The notes under the pieces are model-generated. The model did no database searches. It saw only the letters and a list, made by a program, of their open reading frames with translations, and was not told the DNA's origin. The translations under genes were made by a program, and so were the position numbers. DNA of 41,750 bases from Chitiniphilus shinanonensis DSM 23277. GTDB lineage: Bacteria > Pseudomonadota > Gammaproteobacteria > Burkholderiales > Chitinibacteraceae. Location: positions 1 to 41,750 of the forward strand of contig NZ_KB895346.1 in the NCBI RefSeq assembly GCF_000374805.1. The letters run 5' to 3'. Shown here piece after piece: positions 16,454 through 24,038 of the stretch. How positions within the stretch are numbered: the first letter of the stretch is position 1; each line of letters opens with the position of its first letter.

Positions 16454-17508
16454 TCAAGCGTTGGTTGAAGGCCCGCATCGCGGCCAACGAACGACTGTTC
16501 GAGCAGTACTGGCACGTCAAGCTCAAGCTGCGTTCCGCGCGCAAGCTGGTCTACCACTGGTACGACGTCAGCCGCGTCGGCCGCCACATGTTCTGGGGCC
16601 GCATGCAGGGCCAGACGCAGATCCAGCTCCAGGCGCGGCTGCTGTTCTACTACCACAAGCTGGAAAAGGGCATGTGCATGCCCGGCGCCAAGCGCATGTT
16701 CGGCGGCGAGGCGGCGGATCACGTGATGCGCCTGCTGCTGGCGTGGGAGGCCAAGGGCTTTCCCACCGACGACGCCATCTACCGCGGCGCGCTGGACAGC
16801 CTGCTGGCCTATCGCGACTGCCTGGTGGCGCTGTCGCTGGACAAACAAGGCGCGGTGACGCGCCGGGTGTCGGCCTTCCTGGCGCCGCCGCGCTGGCCCG
16901 ACAGCGATGCCGCCGCCGCGACCACGCCGCTGCGGCTCAGCCTGGAACACATCGATTTCGAGCGCCATCGCCAGTCGCTGGACGAGCTGTACCGCATCCG
17001 CCGCAGCTTCCGCGACTTCGCGCCGCAAGCGGTGGAGCGGTCGGTGATCGACGAGGCGGTGCGCATCGCCCAACTGAGCCCGTCGGCGTGCAACCGCCAG
17101 CCGTGCCGCGTGCACCTGGCCGACCAGCCGGCGATCCGCGACAAATTGCTGGCTTACCAGAACGGCAACCGCGGCTTCGGCGACACCGCGCCGCTGGTGC
17201 TGATGGTGACGGCCGACATGCGCGGCTTCTTCGACGCCAGCGAACGCAACCAGCCCTACGTCGACGGCGGCCTGTTCGCCATGAGCCTGCTGCTGGGCCT
17301 GCAGGCGCAGGGCCTGGTGAGCTGCTGCCTCAACTGGTGCGTGGCGCCGTCGGCCGACAAGGCGGTGCATCGCCATTTCGGCCTGGACGACGCCGAGGCC
17401 ATCATCATGCTGATCGCCGTCGGCTATCCCAAGGCCGAGACGCTGGTGCCGCTGTCGCACCGCAAGCACGTGCACGACGTGGTCCATCGCCTGGAGGCCG
17501 TGGCGTGA
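16450..17508 (+). CDS. Nitroreductase-family protein of the exopolysaccharide locus
   Basis: A 352-residue protein with a two-part build. Residues about 180-350 are an FMN-binding nitroreductase fold: RIRRSFRDFAP (phosphate-binding Arg-Arg-Ser), LSPSACNRQPCRVHL (flavin-contacting Ser-x-x-x-Asn-x-Gln-Pro), DGGLFAMSLLLGLQAQGL, and IAVGYPKAE. Residues 1-180 are an N-terminal region rich in basic and aromatic residues (LFEQYWHVKLKLRSARKLVYHWY, shown here only as a span near 15-37) with no recognised domain. No signal peptide is seen, so it is cytosolic. It overlaps both neighbours, hence belongs to the operon. Possible roles are redox modification of a nucleotide sugar or of a precursor; the substrate is unknown. 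Confidence 0.75.
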   Translation: MIKRWLKARIAANERLFEQYWHVKLKLRSARKLVYHWYDVSRVGRHMFWGRMQGQTQIQLQARLLFYYHKLEKGMCMPGAKRMFGGEAADHVMRLLLAWEAKGFPTDDAIYRGALDSLLAYRDCLVALSLDKQGAVTRRVSAFLAPPRWPDSDAAAATTPLRLSLEHIDFERHRQSLDELYRIRRSFRDFAPQAVERSVIDEAVRIAQLSPSACNRQPCRVHLADQPAIRDKLLAYQNGNRGFGDTAPLVLMVTADMRGFFDASERNQPYVDGGLFAMSLLLGLQAQGLVSCCLNWCVAPSADKAVHRHFGLDDAEAIIMLIAVGYPKAETLVPLSHRKHVHDVVHRLEAVA

Positions 17509-19010
17509 CGGTCCTGCGTTCCCTGTCCTGGCCCAGCCGGGCCACTGTCCAGGCCGCCTTGCTGCTGCTGATCCTGGCCGGCTTCTCGCTGCTGGCCGGC
17601 GCGGCCATCGGCATGCTCGGCGCCAAGGCCGCCGCCGGCGTGCTGGGCGCCACCGCCATCCTGGTGCTGTTCTTCGTGCCGCCGGCCATGCTGGTGTGGG
17701 CGATGCTGGGCATCGCCTTCGTGGTGGTCGGGCAGGCGATCTACTTCCTGCGGCTGGAGCAGGCCAACTGGCTGCCGGCGCTGCTGGGGCTGGTGCTCTA
17801 CCTGCGGCTGCCGATGGAGGCGCTGATCCACCGCGACGCGCGCGGCGGCGGCCAGGCCATGGCGCCGGTGCTGTTGCTGCTGGGCTTCATCCTGATCGGC
17901 GCCTTCTCGTCGGCGCTGTACTGGTCGGGCCTGTGGCAGTTCCTGCTGGGCGGCAAGGATTACCTGTGGATCCTGTCGTTCTTCTTCTTCCTGCTGCTGA
18001 CCCAGCGCGATCTGTCGCTGTACCAGCGCGCGCTGTCGCTGGTGCCGTGGGCCATGATCGCCCAGGTGCCGTTCGTGCTGTACCAGGTGATCTTCGTGGT
18101 GCCGACCCGCACCGCGGGCGCGCGCTGGGATTCGGTGGTCGGCTCGTTCGGCGGCGATCCGCAGGGCGGCGGCGCCAGCGGCGCGATGGCGGTGTTCCTG
18201 CTGGTGGGCTGCTTCGCGTGCCTGGGCCTGTATCGCCAGCGGCGCATCGCCCCGGCGCTGTTCTGGGGCGCGATGCTGGCGGCGCTGCTGTGCATCGGGA
18301 TGGCCGAGGTCAAGGTGGTGTTCATGCTGCTGCCGCTGCTGGCGCTCTACCTGTATGCCGACGTGCTGTTCCGCCGGCCGCTGCAATTCATCGTCGGCGC
18401 CATCCTGCTGTGCCTGCTGCTGTGGGGCGGGCTGACCGTGTACTTCAAGCAGTTCGGTGAGAACCAGGTGATCCGCGACCTGCCGGAATACATCGAGCAC
18501 ACCATCGAACTGACGGTCGACCCCAACATGATCAACATGGAGACCGGCGAGATGGGGCGCGTCGCCGCCATCGCGCTGTGGGCCGACCGCCACTTCGGCC
18601 GCGACCTGCACGGCACGCTGGTCGGCCACGGCGTCGGCTCGGTGAAGGTGGCCAAGACCCTGATCGGCAGCGAGGCGCGGCACTACTTCCCGCAATTCCG
18701 CCTGGGACGCTCGTCGCTGGCCATCCTGCTGTGGGAAAGCGGCCTGGCGGGCACCGCGCTGCTGTGCGGCTTCTTCCTGCTGCTGTCGCACCGCGCGCGC
18801 CGCCTGGCGATGAAGGTGGCGCCGGATTCGTTCCACGCGCCGTGGCTGCGCGCCACGTCCGCCGCCATGCTGACCGCGGTGCTGCTGCTGATCTACAACA
18901 CCGACGTGATGGCGGTGCCGGTGATGCAGGTGTTCCTGCTGTTCCTGGCGGCGTACACGGTGCTGGCGGGCAAGCTGCTGGGCGGCGACACGGAGGCACG
19001 GGCATCGTGA
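17505..19010 (+). CDS. O-antigen ligase/polymerase-like membrane protein (Wzy candidate)
   Basis: A 501-residue inner-membrane protein with at least ten hydrophobic segments and a large periplasmic loop in the C-terminal half (from about FGENQVIRDLPEYIEH to HYFPQFRLGRSSLAI). That layout, with an Arg- and His-bearing loop (GHGVGS, SEARHYFPQFRLGRS), is characteristic of the Wzy/WaaL superfamily. As the only such protein in the locus it is the best candidate for the polymerase joining lipid-linked repeats. It starts at GTG 17505 in a GTGA overlap with the nitroreductase-like gene and overlaps the flippase gene the same way. Ligase activity cannot be excluded. Confidence 0.8.
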   Translation: MTVLRSLSWPSRATVQAALLLLILAGFSLLAGAAIGMLGAKAAAGVLGATAILVLFFVPPAMLVWAMLGIAFVVVGQAIYFLRLEQANWLPALLGLVLYLRLPMEALIHRDARGGGQAMAPVLLLLGFILIGAFSSALYWSGLWQFLLGGKDYLWILSFFFFLLLTQRDLSLYQRALSLVPWAMIAQVPFVLYQVIFVVPTRTAGARWDSVVGSFGGDPQGGGASGAMAVFLLVGCFACLGLYRQRRIAPALFWGAMLAALLCIGMAEVKVVFMLLPLLALYLYADVLFRRPLQFIVGAILLCLLLWGGLTVYFKQFGENQVIRDLPEYIEHTIELTVDPNMINMETGEMGRVAAIALWADRHFGRDLHGTLVGHGVGSVKVAKTLIGSEARHYFPQFRLGRSSLAILLWESGLAGTALLCGFFLLLSHRARRLAMKVAPDSFHAPWLRATSAAMLTAVLLLIYNTDVMAVPVMQVFLLFLAAYTVLAGKLLGGDTEARAS

Positions 19011-20533
19011 GTGCGCATCCGTATACCGCCAGCGGCGCCCGGCGCAGCATCGTCGCTTTCCTCACCGGCAAGGCGGCGTCGGCCGGCCTGACCTTCGCGG
19101 CGCTGGTGCTGCTGGCGCGGCTGCTGGAGCCCGCCGAGTACGGCCTGTACGTGGCGATCTTCGCCTTCGTCGAGATCTTCTACCTCTACACCGGCTTCGG
19201 GTTGTCCACCTTCGCCCAGAAATACATCACCGAACTGCGGGTGCAGGGGCGCATCGCGGCGCTGCATCGCGCGCTGTGGTGGAGCTGCGTGGCGCGCCAG
19301 TTGCTGTCGGTGCTGTTCGCGCTCGGGGTGTTCCTGGCGTTCGATCACCTGGCCGAGGCGTTCGACCTGAAGCTGGATGCCGACCTGCTGCTGCTGTTCT
19401 CGGTGCTGCTGGTGTTCGAGGCGGCGATGCGCTTCTTCACCGAAGTGTTCCCCGCCTTGCTGTTGCAGGGGCACACCCAGTTCGTGTTCCTGGTGCGCTC
19501 GGCGCTGCGCATGGTCGCCTACGGCGCGATCGCCTGGGACGGCGACGCGGCGACGCTCTACGGCATCGTTGCCATCGACCTGGCCGCCACCGTCGCCGCG
19601 TGCCTGTACGGCCTGGTGGCGCTGGCGTTCTACAGCCGGGGCGAGCGCGCGGCGGCGGCCAGCGGCCCGCTGCGCGGCGGACGGCGCGCCATGCTGTCGG
19701 TGTGCTTCCAGTTCTACATCAGCCAGGTGATCGGCCAGATCTACGGCAACAACGTGCTGCGGATCCTGGTCAGCAAGTTCTCCGGGCTGATCCAGGCGGC
19801 CTACTACGGCTTCGCCCAGGCGCTGTCCGACATGCTGCGCAACTACCTGCCGGGCTACCTGCTGCTGGGGGTGATCCGGCCCATGTTCGTGGCGCGCTAC
19901 GCCGCCAGCGGCAGCCGGCAGGTGCTCGACGAGATGTTCAACTTCGTGGTGAAGATGAACTACTTCACCTTGTTCCCGCTGCTGATCTTCTTCGTCTACG
20001 CCGGCGAGCCGTTCCTCGACCTGATCAGCCACGGCAAGTACGGCGGCGCCTACCCGATCATGCTGGTGATGATCCTGGTGGTGTCGATGCAGTGCGTCCA
20101 TACCGCGTTCGCCATGATCAACATGTCCACCGGCTCGCCCAACATCAGCCTGGCGGCCACGCTGGCGGCGCTGTCCGGCCTGCCGGTGGCGCTGCTGGGC
20201 GGCCACTGGTACGGCGGGCAGGGCGTGGTGTGCGGCGCGCTGGTCAGCGAGGTGCTGTGGTGCGCGGTGTGCTGGTACGGCCTGAAGCGCAGCGGCGCCC
20301 CCATCGCCATCGATTTCCGCGGCTTCGGCAAGCTGCTCGGCACCACCCTGGCGCTGGTCGCCGGCGTGTTCGTCATCCCCCATGCCACCCCGCTGGCCGC
20401 CTACGCCACTGGCTTCGCCGCCATGGCGCTGTACGCCCTGGTGCTGCACTGGCTGCGCCCGTTCAGCGACAACGAACGCGACTGGGTCAACCGCGTCGCC
20501 CCCGGCCGCCTGGGGCGGCTGTTCGTGTGGTGA
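19007..20533 (+). CDS. Polysaccharide flippase (Wzx/MVF family)
   Basis: A 508-residue protein with 12 to 14 predicted membrane segments, of the lipid-linked oligosaccharide flippase type. The N-terminus has the family look: FLTGKAASAGLTFAALVLLA, then RLLEPAEYGLYVAIFAFVE, matching the 'L.P.eyG' block of Wzx proteins. Conserved charged residues in helices (QVIGQIYGNNVLRI) support transport of the undecaprenyl-linked unit from cytosol to periplasm. GTG 19007 overlaps the stop of the polymerase gene. A long hairpin repeat and a 186-base gap follow before the pyruvyltransferase gene, so the operon may be partly broken here. Confidence 0.9.
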   Translation: MSAHPYTASGARRSIVAFLTGKAASAGLTFAALVLLARLLEPAEYGLYVAIFAFVEIFYLYTGFGLSTFAQKYITELRVQGRIAALHRALWWSCVARQLLSVLFALGVFLAFDHLAEAFDLKLDADLLLLFSVLLVFEAAMRFFTEVFPALLLQGHTQFVFLVRSALRMVAYGAIAWDGDAATLYGIVAIDLAATVAACLYGLVALAFYSRGERAAAASGPLRGGRRAMLSVCFQFYISQVIGQIYGNNVLRILVSKFSGLIQAAYYGFAQALSDMLRNYLPGYLLLGVIRPMFVARYAASGSRQVLDEMFNFVVKMNYFTLFPLLIFFVYAGEPFLDLISHGKYGGAYPIMLVMILVVSMQCVHTAFAMINMSTGSPNISLAATLAALSGLPVALLGGHWYGGQGVVCGALVSEVLWCAVCWYGLKRSGAPIAIDFRGFGKLLGTTLALVAGVFVIPHATPLAAYATGFAAMALYALVLHWLRPFSDNERDWVNRVAPGRLGRLFVW

Positions 20534-20560
20534 GGCGGCGGTGCAAAAACCGATTCCAAA

Positions 20561-20676
20561 TCTTGGACCACAGAGAGCACAGAGAACACGGAGGGGGCAC
20601 GGAGAAACCCGAAAGACCTTGGGTTTTCTCGCTTTGGGTTTTCTCCGTGCGCTCAGTGTCCTCTGTGGTCCAAGGT
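20561..20676. repeat. ACCACAGAG long-hairpin repeat, copy 1
   Basis: The left arm (CTTGGACCACAGAGAGCAC, then GAGAACACGGAG, CACGGAGAAA) is matched by an inverted right arm (TTCTCCGTG, CAGTGTCCTCTGTGGTCCAAG). The whole can fold into a long imperfect hairpin. Related copies are at 29400-29532 and 32732-32890. This copy lies inside the eps locus, between the flippase and pyruvyltransferase genes. Confidence 0.8.
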
Positions 20677-20719
20677 TTGAATTTGCCTTTCAACCCATCC
20701 CCACTGAGAGAACATTGAA

Positions 20720-21949
20720 GTGAAGCATTTCTATCTGACCGGTCAGGACAATTTCGGCAACCGCGGCTGCGAAGCGTTGACGCGTTCCAATGCCTACCTG
20801 CTGCGCCAGGTGTTTCCCGGCTGCGAAGTGATGGTGCCGTCGTTCGACATGGCCCGCGACAGCCGGCAATGGCCCAGCGCCGCGGACGATGGCGTGCGTT
20901 TCGTGCCTGCGATTCCGCTCAAGTCGGCGCATCGCTGGTGGGGGCGCCTGAGCCGCCGCGCGCCGGTGTTCAAATCGGTGCAGTGGCCGATGACCGGCTA
21001 CGACGCCACCCACCGCCGCGACCTGGATCGCGCCGACGCGCTGATCTCCATCGGCGGTGACAACTACTCGCTCGACTACGGGCTGGTGTCGCTGTTCCAC
21101 TTCGTCAACATCGCCGAGTACACGCTGCGCCAGGGAAAGCCCGCCACGCTGTGGGGCGCGTCGGTGGGGCCGTTCGACAAGGAACCGCGCGTGGTGCCGC
21201 AGGTGATGGCCCACCTGGACCGGCTGTCGATGGTGTCGGTGCGCGAAACCGTGAGCTACGACTACCTGCGCCGCCACGGCCTGTCGCGCAACCTGCACCA
21301 GGTGGCCGATTCCGCGTTCTGGATGCTGCCCGAGCCGATCGACCTCGGCCCGTTCTGGTCGCGCAGCGAGCGGCCGGTGCTGGGGTTGAACATCAGCTCG
21401 CTGATCCATCGCTATCGCCCGGTCGGCGAAGCCCGCGCGGTGTTGCAGGAGGAAGCCGCCGCCTTCGTGCGCCAGGCGGTGGACGATGGCTACCACGTGA
21501 TGCTGATCCCGCACGTGGCCTCGCTGGACGGCAACCCCGAGCACAGCGACGAAGCCTATCTCAAGCAGCTGTACGACCGCCTGGGCCAGCACCAGGCCCA
21601 CGTCGGGCTGGTGCCGTCCGGCCTCAACGCGCCGCAACTCAAATACGTGATCTCGCAGTGCCGCTTCTTCATCGGCGCGCGCACCCACGCCACCATCGCC
21701 GCGCTGTCCACCCGCGTGCCGACGTGCTCCATCGCCTACAGCGTCAAGGCCAAGGGCATCAACGCCGACCTGTTCGGCCACACCGAGTACGTGCTGGAAA
21801 CCCCGCTGGTCAGCACCGCCACGCTCAGCGCCATGCTGCGCCGCCTGGAGCAGGACGAGACCACGATCAAGGCCCGGCTGGAGGAACGCGTGCCGGTGCT
21901 CAAACAACAGGCGCTCGACGGCGTCCGTCGCCTGGCGACCCTGCTATGA
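20720..21949 (+). CDS. Polysaccharide pyruvyltransferase
   Basis: A 409-residue cytosolic enzyme predicted to transfer pyruvate from phosphoenolpyruvate to a sugar, forming a ketal that gives the polymer negative charge. The family features are clear: an N-terminal glycine-rich GQDNFGNRGCEALTRS, SIGGDNYSLDYG, WGASVGPFD, VRETVSYDYLRR, and the C-terminal FFIGARTHATIAALS with its conserved Arg-x-His. Length is normal. ATG 20720 begins the homology. It overlaps the GT2 gene by ATGA. It follows the hairpin repeat, so a separate promoter or read-through is possible. Confidence 0.9.
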   Translation: MKHFYLTGQDNFGNRGCEALTRSNAYLLRQVFPGCEVMVPSFDMARDSRQWPSAADDGVRFVPAIPLKSAHRWWGRLSRRAPVFKSVQWPMTGYDATHRRDLDRADALISIGGDNYSLDYGLVSLFHFVNIAEYTLRQGKPATLWGASVGPFDKEPRVVPQVMAHLDRLSMVSVRETVSYDYLRRHGLSRNLHQVADSAFWMLPEPIDLGPFWSRSERPVLGLNISSLIHRYRPVGEARAVLQEEAAAFVRQAVDDGYHVMLIPHVASLDGNPEHSDEAYLKQLYDRLGQHQAHVGLVPSGLNAPQLKYVISQCRFFIGARTHATIAALSTRVPTCSIAYSVKAKGINADLFGHTEYVLETPLVSTATLSAMLRRLEQDETTIKARLEERVPVLKQQALDGVRRLATLL

Positions 21950-22977
21950 CCCAGCCCGCTCCGCTGCTGTCGGTGCTGATCAAGGCGCTCAACGAGGAGA
22001 CGCACATCGCCGCGTGCATCGAGGCGTTGCTGCGCGAAACCAGCGGCATCGCGTGCGAGATCATCCTGGCCGACAGCCTGTCCGCCGACCGCACTGTCGA
22101 GATCGCGCGCCGCTACCCGGTGCAGATCGTGCAGCTGCGGCGTATCGAGGATCGCGGCGCCGGCGCGGCGGCGCAACTGGCCTACCAGTTCGCGCGCGGC
22201 AAGTACGTGTACCTGATCGACGGCGACATGGTGGTGCAGCCCGGCTTCGTCGGCGCGGCGCTGGCCGAGCTGGAGCGCCGGCCGGAACTGGCGGGCGTCG
22301 GCGGCCTGCTGATCGATACCTGCGTGCGCAACATGTTCGACCGCGGCCGGGTGAAGAAGAAGCCGTCGGCCACGCCGGGCGTGGTGCCGTGGCTGAACGG
22401 CGGCGGCGTCTACCGCAAGGCGGCGGTCGACCAGGCCGGCTACCTGGCGCACCGCTTCCTGCCGGCCTACGAAGAGGCCGAACTGGGCATGCGCCTGCGC
22501 GCCAAGGGCTGGCAAATGGTGCGGCTGCCGCTGCCGGCGGTGCAGCACACCGGCCACGCGCTGAGCACCGGCGCCATGCTGCTGCGCCACTGGCGCAACG
22601 GCTACGCCCGCTCGGAAGGCATGCTGCTCAAGTCCGGCCTGCGCCACGGCTACGCCAAGGGCGCGCTGGGCATCAGCAAGCAGCCGCTGCTGCTGGGCGG
22701 CCTGGCGCTGCTGGCGCTGGCCGGGCTGGCATGGTGGCCGCTGGCGGTCGCCGCCGGCGCGGCCTGGCTGGGGGTGTTCCTGGCACTGCTGGCCAAGAAG
22801 CGCAACCTGCTCGACACCGCGTTCTCGTACTTCCACTGGCATTACCGGCTGGCGGCGCTGGTGCGCGGCCTGCTGTACCCGCTGGATTCGCCGTACAAGC
22901 GCATCGACGCGGTATGCCTGGAACCCGGCGCGCGCGCCGACGTCGGGCACGAGCGCGTGGCGGAGGTGGCCCGATGA
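21946..22977 (+). CDS. Family 2 glycosyltransferase with C-terminal membrane helices
   Basis: A 343-residue inverting glycosyltransferase. The GT-A domain shows SVLIKALNEETHI (9-21), ADSLSADRTVEIA, the DXD-type metal site IDGDMVV, WLNGGGVYRK and the acidic YEEAELGMRLR that would hold the catalytic base. After about residue 240 two hydrophobic helices (LLLGGLALLALAGLAWWPLA; AAWLGVFLALLA) place it at the inner membrane. It is coupled by ATGA overlaps to the genes on both sides. Donor sugar cannot be told from sequence. Confidence 0.9.
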   Translation: MTQPAPLLSVLIKALNEETHIAACIEALLRETSGIACEIILADSLSADRTVEIARRYPVQIVQLRRIEDRGAGAAAQLAYQFARGKYVYLIDGDMVVQPGFVGAALAELERRPELAGVGGLLIDTCVRNMFDRGRVKKKPSATPGVVPWLNGGGVYRKAAVDQAGYLAHRFLPAYEEAELGMRLRAKGWQMVRLPLPAVQHTGHALSTGAMLLRHWRNGYARSEGMLLKSGLRHGYAKGALGISKQPLLLGGLALLALAGLAWWPLAVAAGAAWLGVFLALLAKKRNLLDTAFSYFHWHYRLAALVRGLLYPLDSPYKRIDAVCLEPGARADVGHERVAEVAR

Positions 22978-24038
22978 GCGCGCGGCGACAGGTGGTGATG
23001 GTCGGCCCCTCGCCGCTGGCGCACGGCGGCATGGCGTTCTGGGCCAAGTCGGCGGGCGAATCGGGCCTGCTGGCCGCGCTGCGCATCCGTTACCTGTCCA
23101 GCCACGTCGAGGCCAACCGCCTGCGCAAGTTCGTGGTTGCGCTGGGCGTGTGGCTGCAACTGCTGGGCCTGCTGCTGCGCGGCAAGGTGGCGCTGCTGCA
23201 CGTGCACGTCGCCACCCGCGCCAGCCTGTGGCGCAAGCTGGGCTTCGTCTGGCTGGCGCGCGCCTTCGGCCGGCCCTACGTGGTGCACCTGCACGGCGGC
23301 ATGTTCCCGATCTACTACCAGCGCAACCAGCACAAGCTGATCGGCCGCCTGCTGGTCGACCTGCTGCGCCGCGCCGCCACCGTGGTGGTGCTCAGCCCGG
23401 AATGGCGGGCCTGGGTGGACCGGCTGGCGCCCGGCGCGCCGGTGGTGGTGATCCCCAACGCCGTCAGCTGCCCCGAGCAGGTGGCGAGCCAGGCCGATCC
23501 GCTGTCGCTGCTCTACCTGGGGCGCATCGAAGCCGCCAAGGGCATCGAGGAACTGCTGGATGCGCTGCGCCGGCTGCGCCAGCAGGGCGCGTCGCCGCGG
23601 CTGACCGTGGCCGGCAGCGGCCAGATGCCGTGGTTTTGGGAAAAGGTGGCGCAATACGACGTCGCCGACGCGGTGAACTTCGTCGGCTGGGTGACCGGCG
23701 CCGAGAAGGAAGCCTTGCTGCGCGACTGCGGCGTGTTCGTCCTGCCGTCGCACCAGGAGGCGCTGCCGTTCGGCGTGCTGGAGGCGATGGCCTACGGCCG
23801 GGTGATCGTCGCCACCCGCGTCGGCGGCATCCCGTTCGCGCTGGGCGACGGCGCGGCCGGCGTCCTGATCGAGCCGCAGAACGCCGACGCGCTGTTCCAG
23901 GCGTTGCAACGCCTGGCGCAGCACCCCGAGGAGGGCGCGCGCCTGGCGCACGAGGCGCGCGAGCGCGCCCGCACCCTGTTCTCGTTCCCCGCGGTGCAGC
24001 ACCAGCTCAAGGAGCTTTACGATGTGGTCGAAGGCTAA
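22974..24038 (+). CDS. Family 4 glycosyltransferase
   Basis: A 354-residue retaining glycosyltransferase of the GT-B fold. The N-domain begins VVMVGPSPLAHGGMA and includes VVHLHGGMFPIYY. The C-domain shows SLLYLGRIEAAKGIEELLDAL, VNFVGWVTGAEKEALL and the E-x7-E nucleotide-sugar motif in HQEALPFGVLEAMAYG. There is no signal peptide, so it is cytosolic or peripheral to the inner membrane. It overlaps the GT2 gene by ATGA and runs 17 bases into the lyase gene. Confidence 0.92.
   Translation: MSARRQVVMVGPSPLAHGGMAFWAKSAGESGLLAALRIRYLSSHVEANRLRKFVVALGVWLQLLGLLLRGKVALLHVHVATRASLWRKLGFVWLARAFGRPYVVHLHGGMFPIYYQRNQHKLIGRLLVDLLRRAATVVVLSPEWRAWVDRLAPGAPVVVIPNAVSCPEQVASQADPLSLLYLGRIEAAKGIEELLDALRRLRQQGASPRLTVAGSGQMPWFWEKVAQYDVADAVNFVGWVTGAEKEALLRDCGVFVLPSHQEALPFGVLEAMAYGRVIVATRVGGIPFALGDGAAGVLIEPQNADALFQALQRLAQHPEEGARLAHEARERARTLFSFPAVQHQLKELYDVVEG

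Noticed and set aside
17424-18836. Long minus-strand open frames antisense to most eps genes
   Set aside because: High GC codon bias opens antisense frames. The proteins are His/Gln/Arg-rich without domains, and the plus-strand genes are clearly real.
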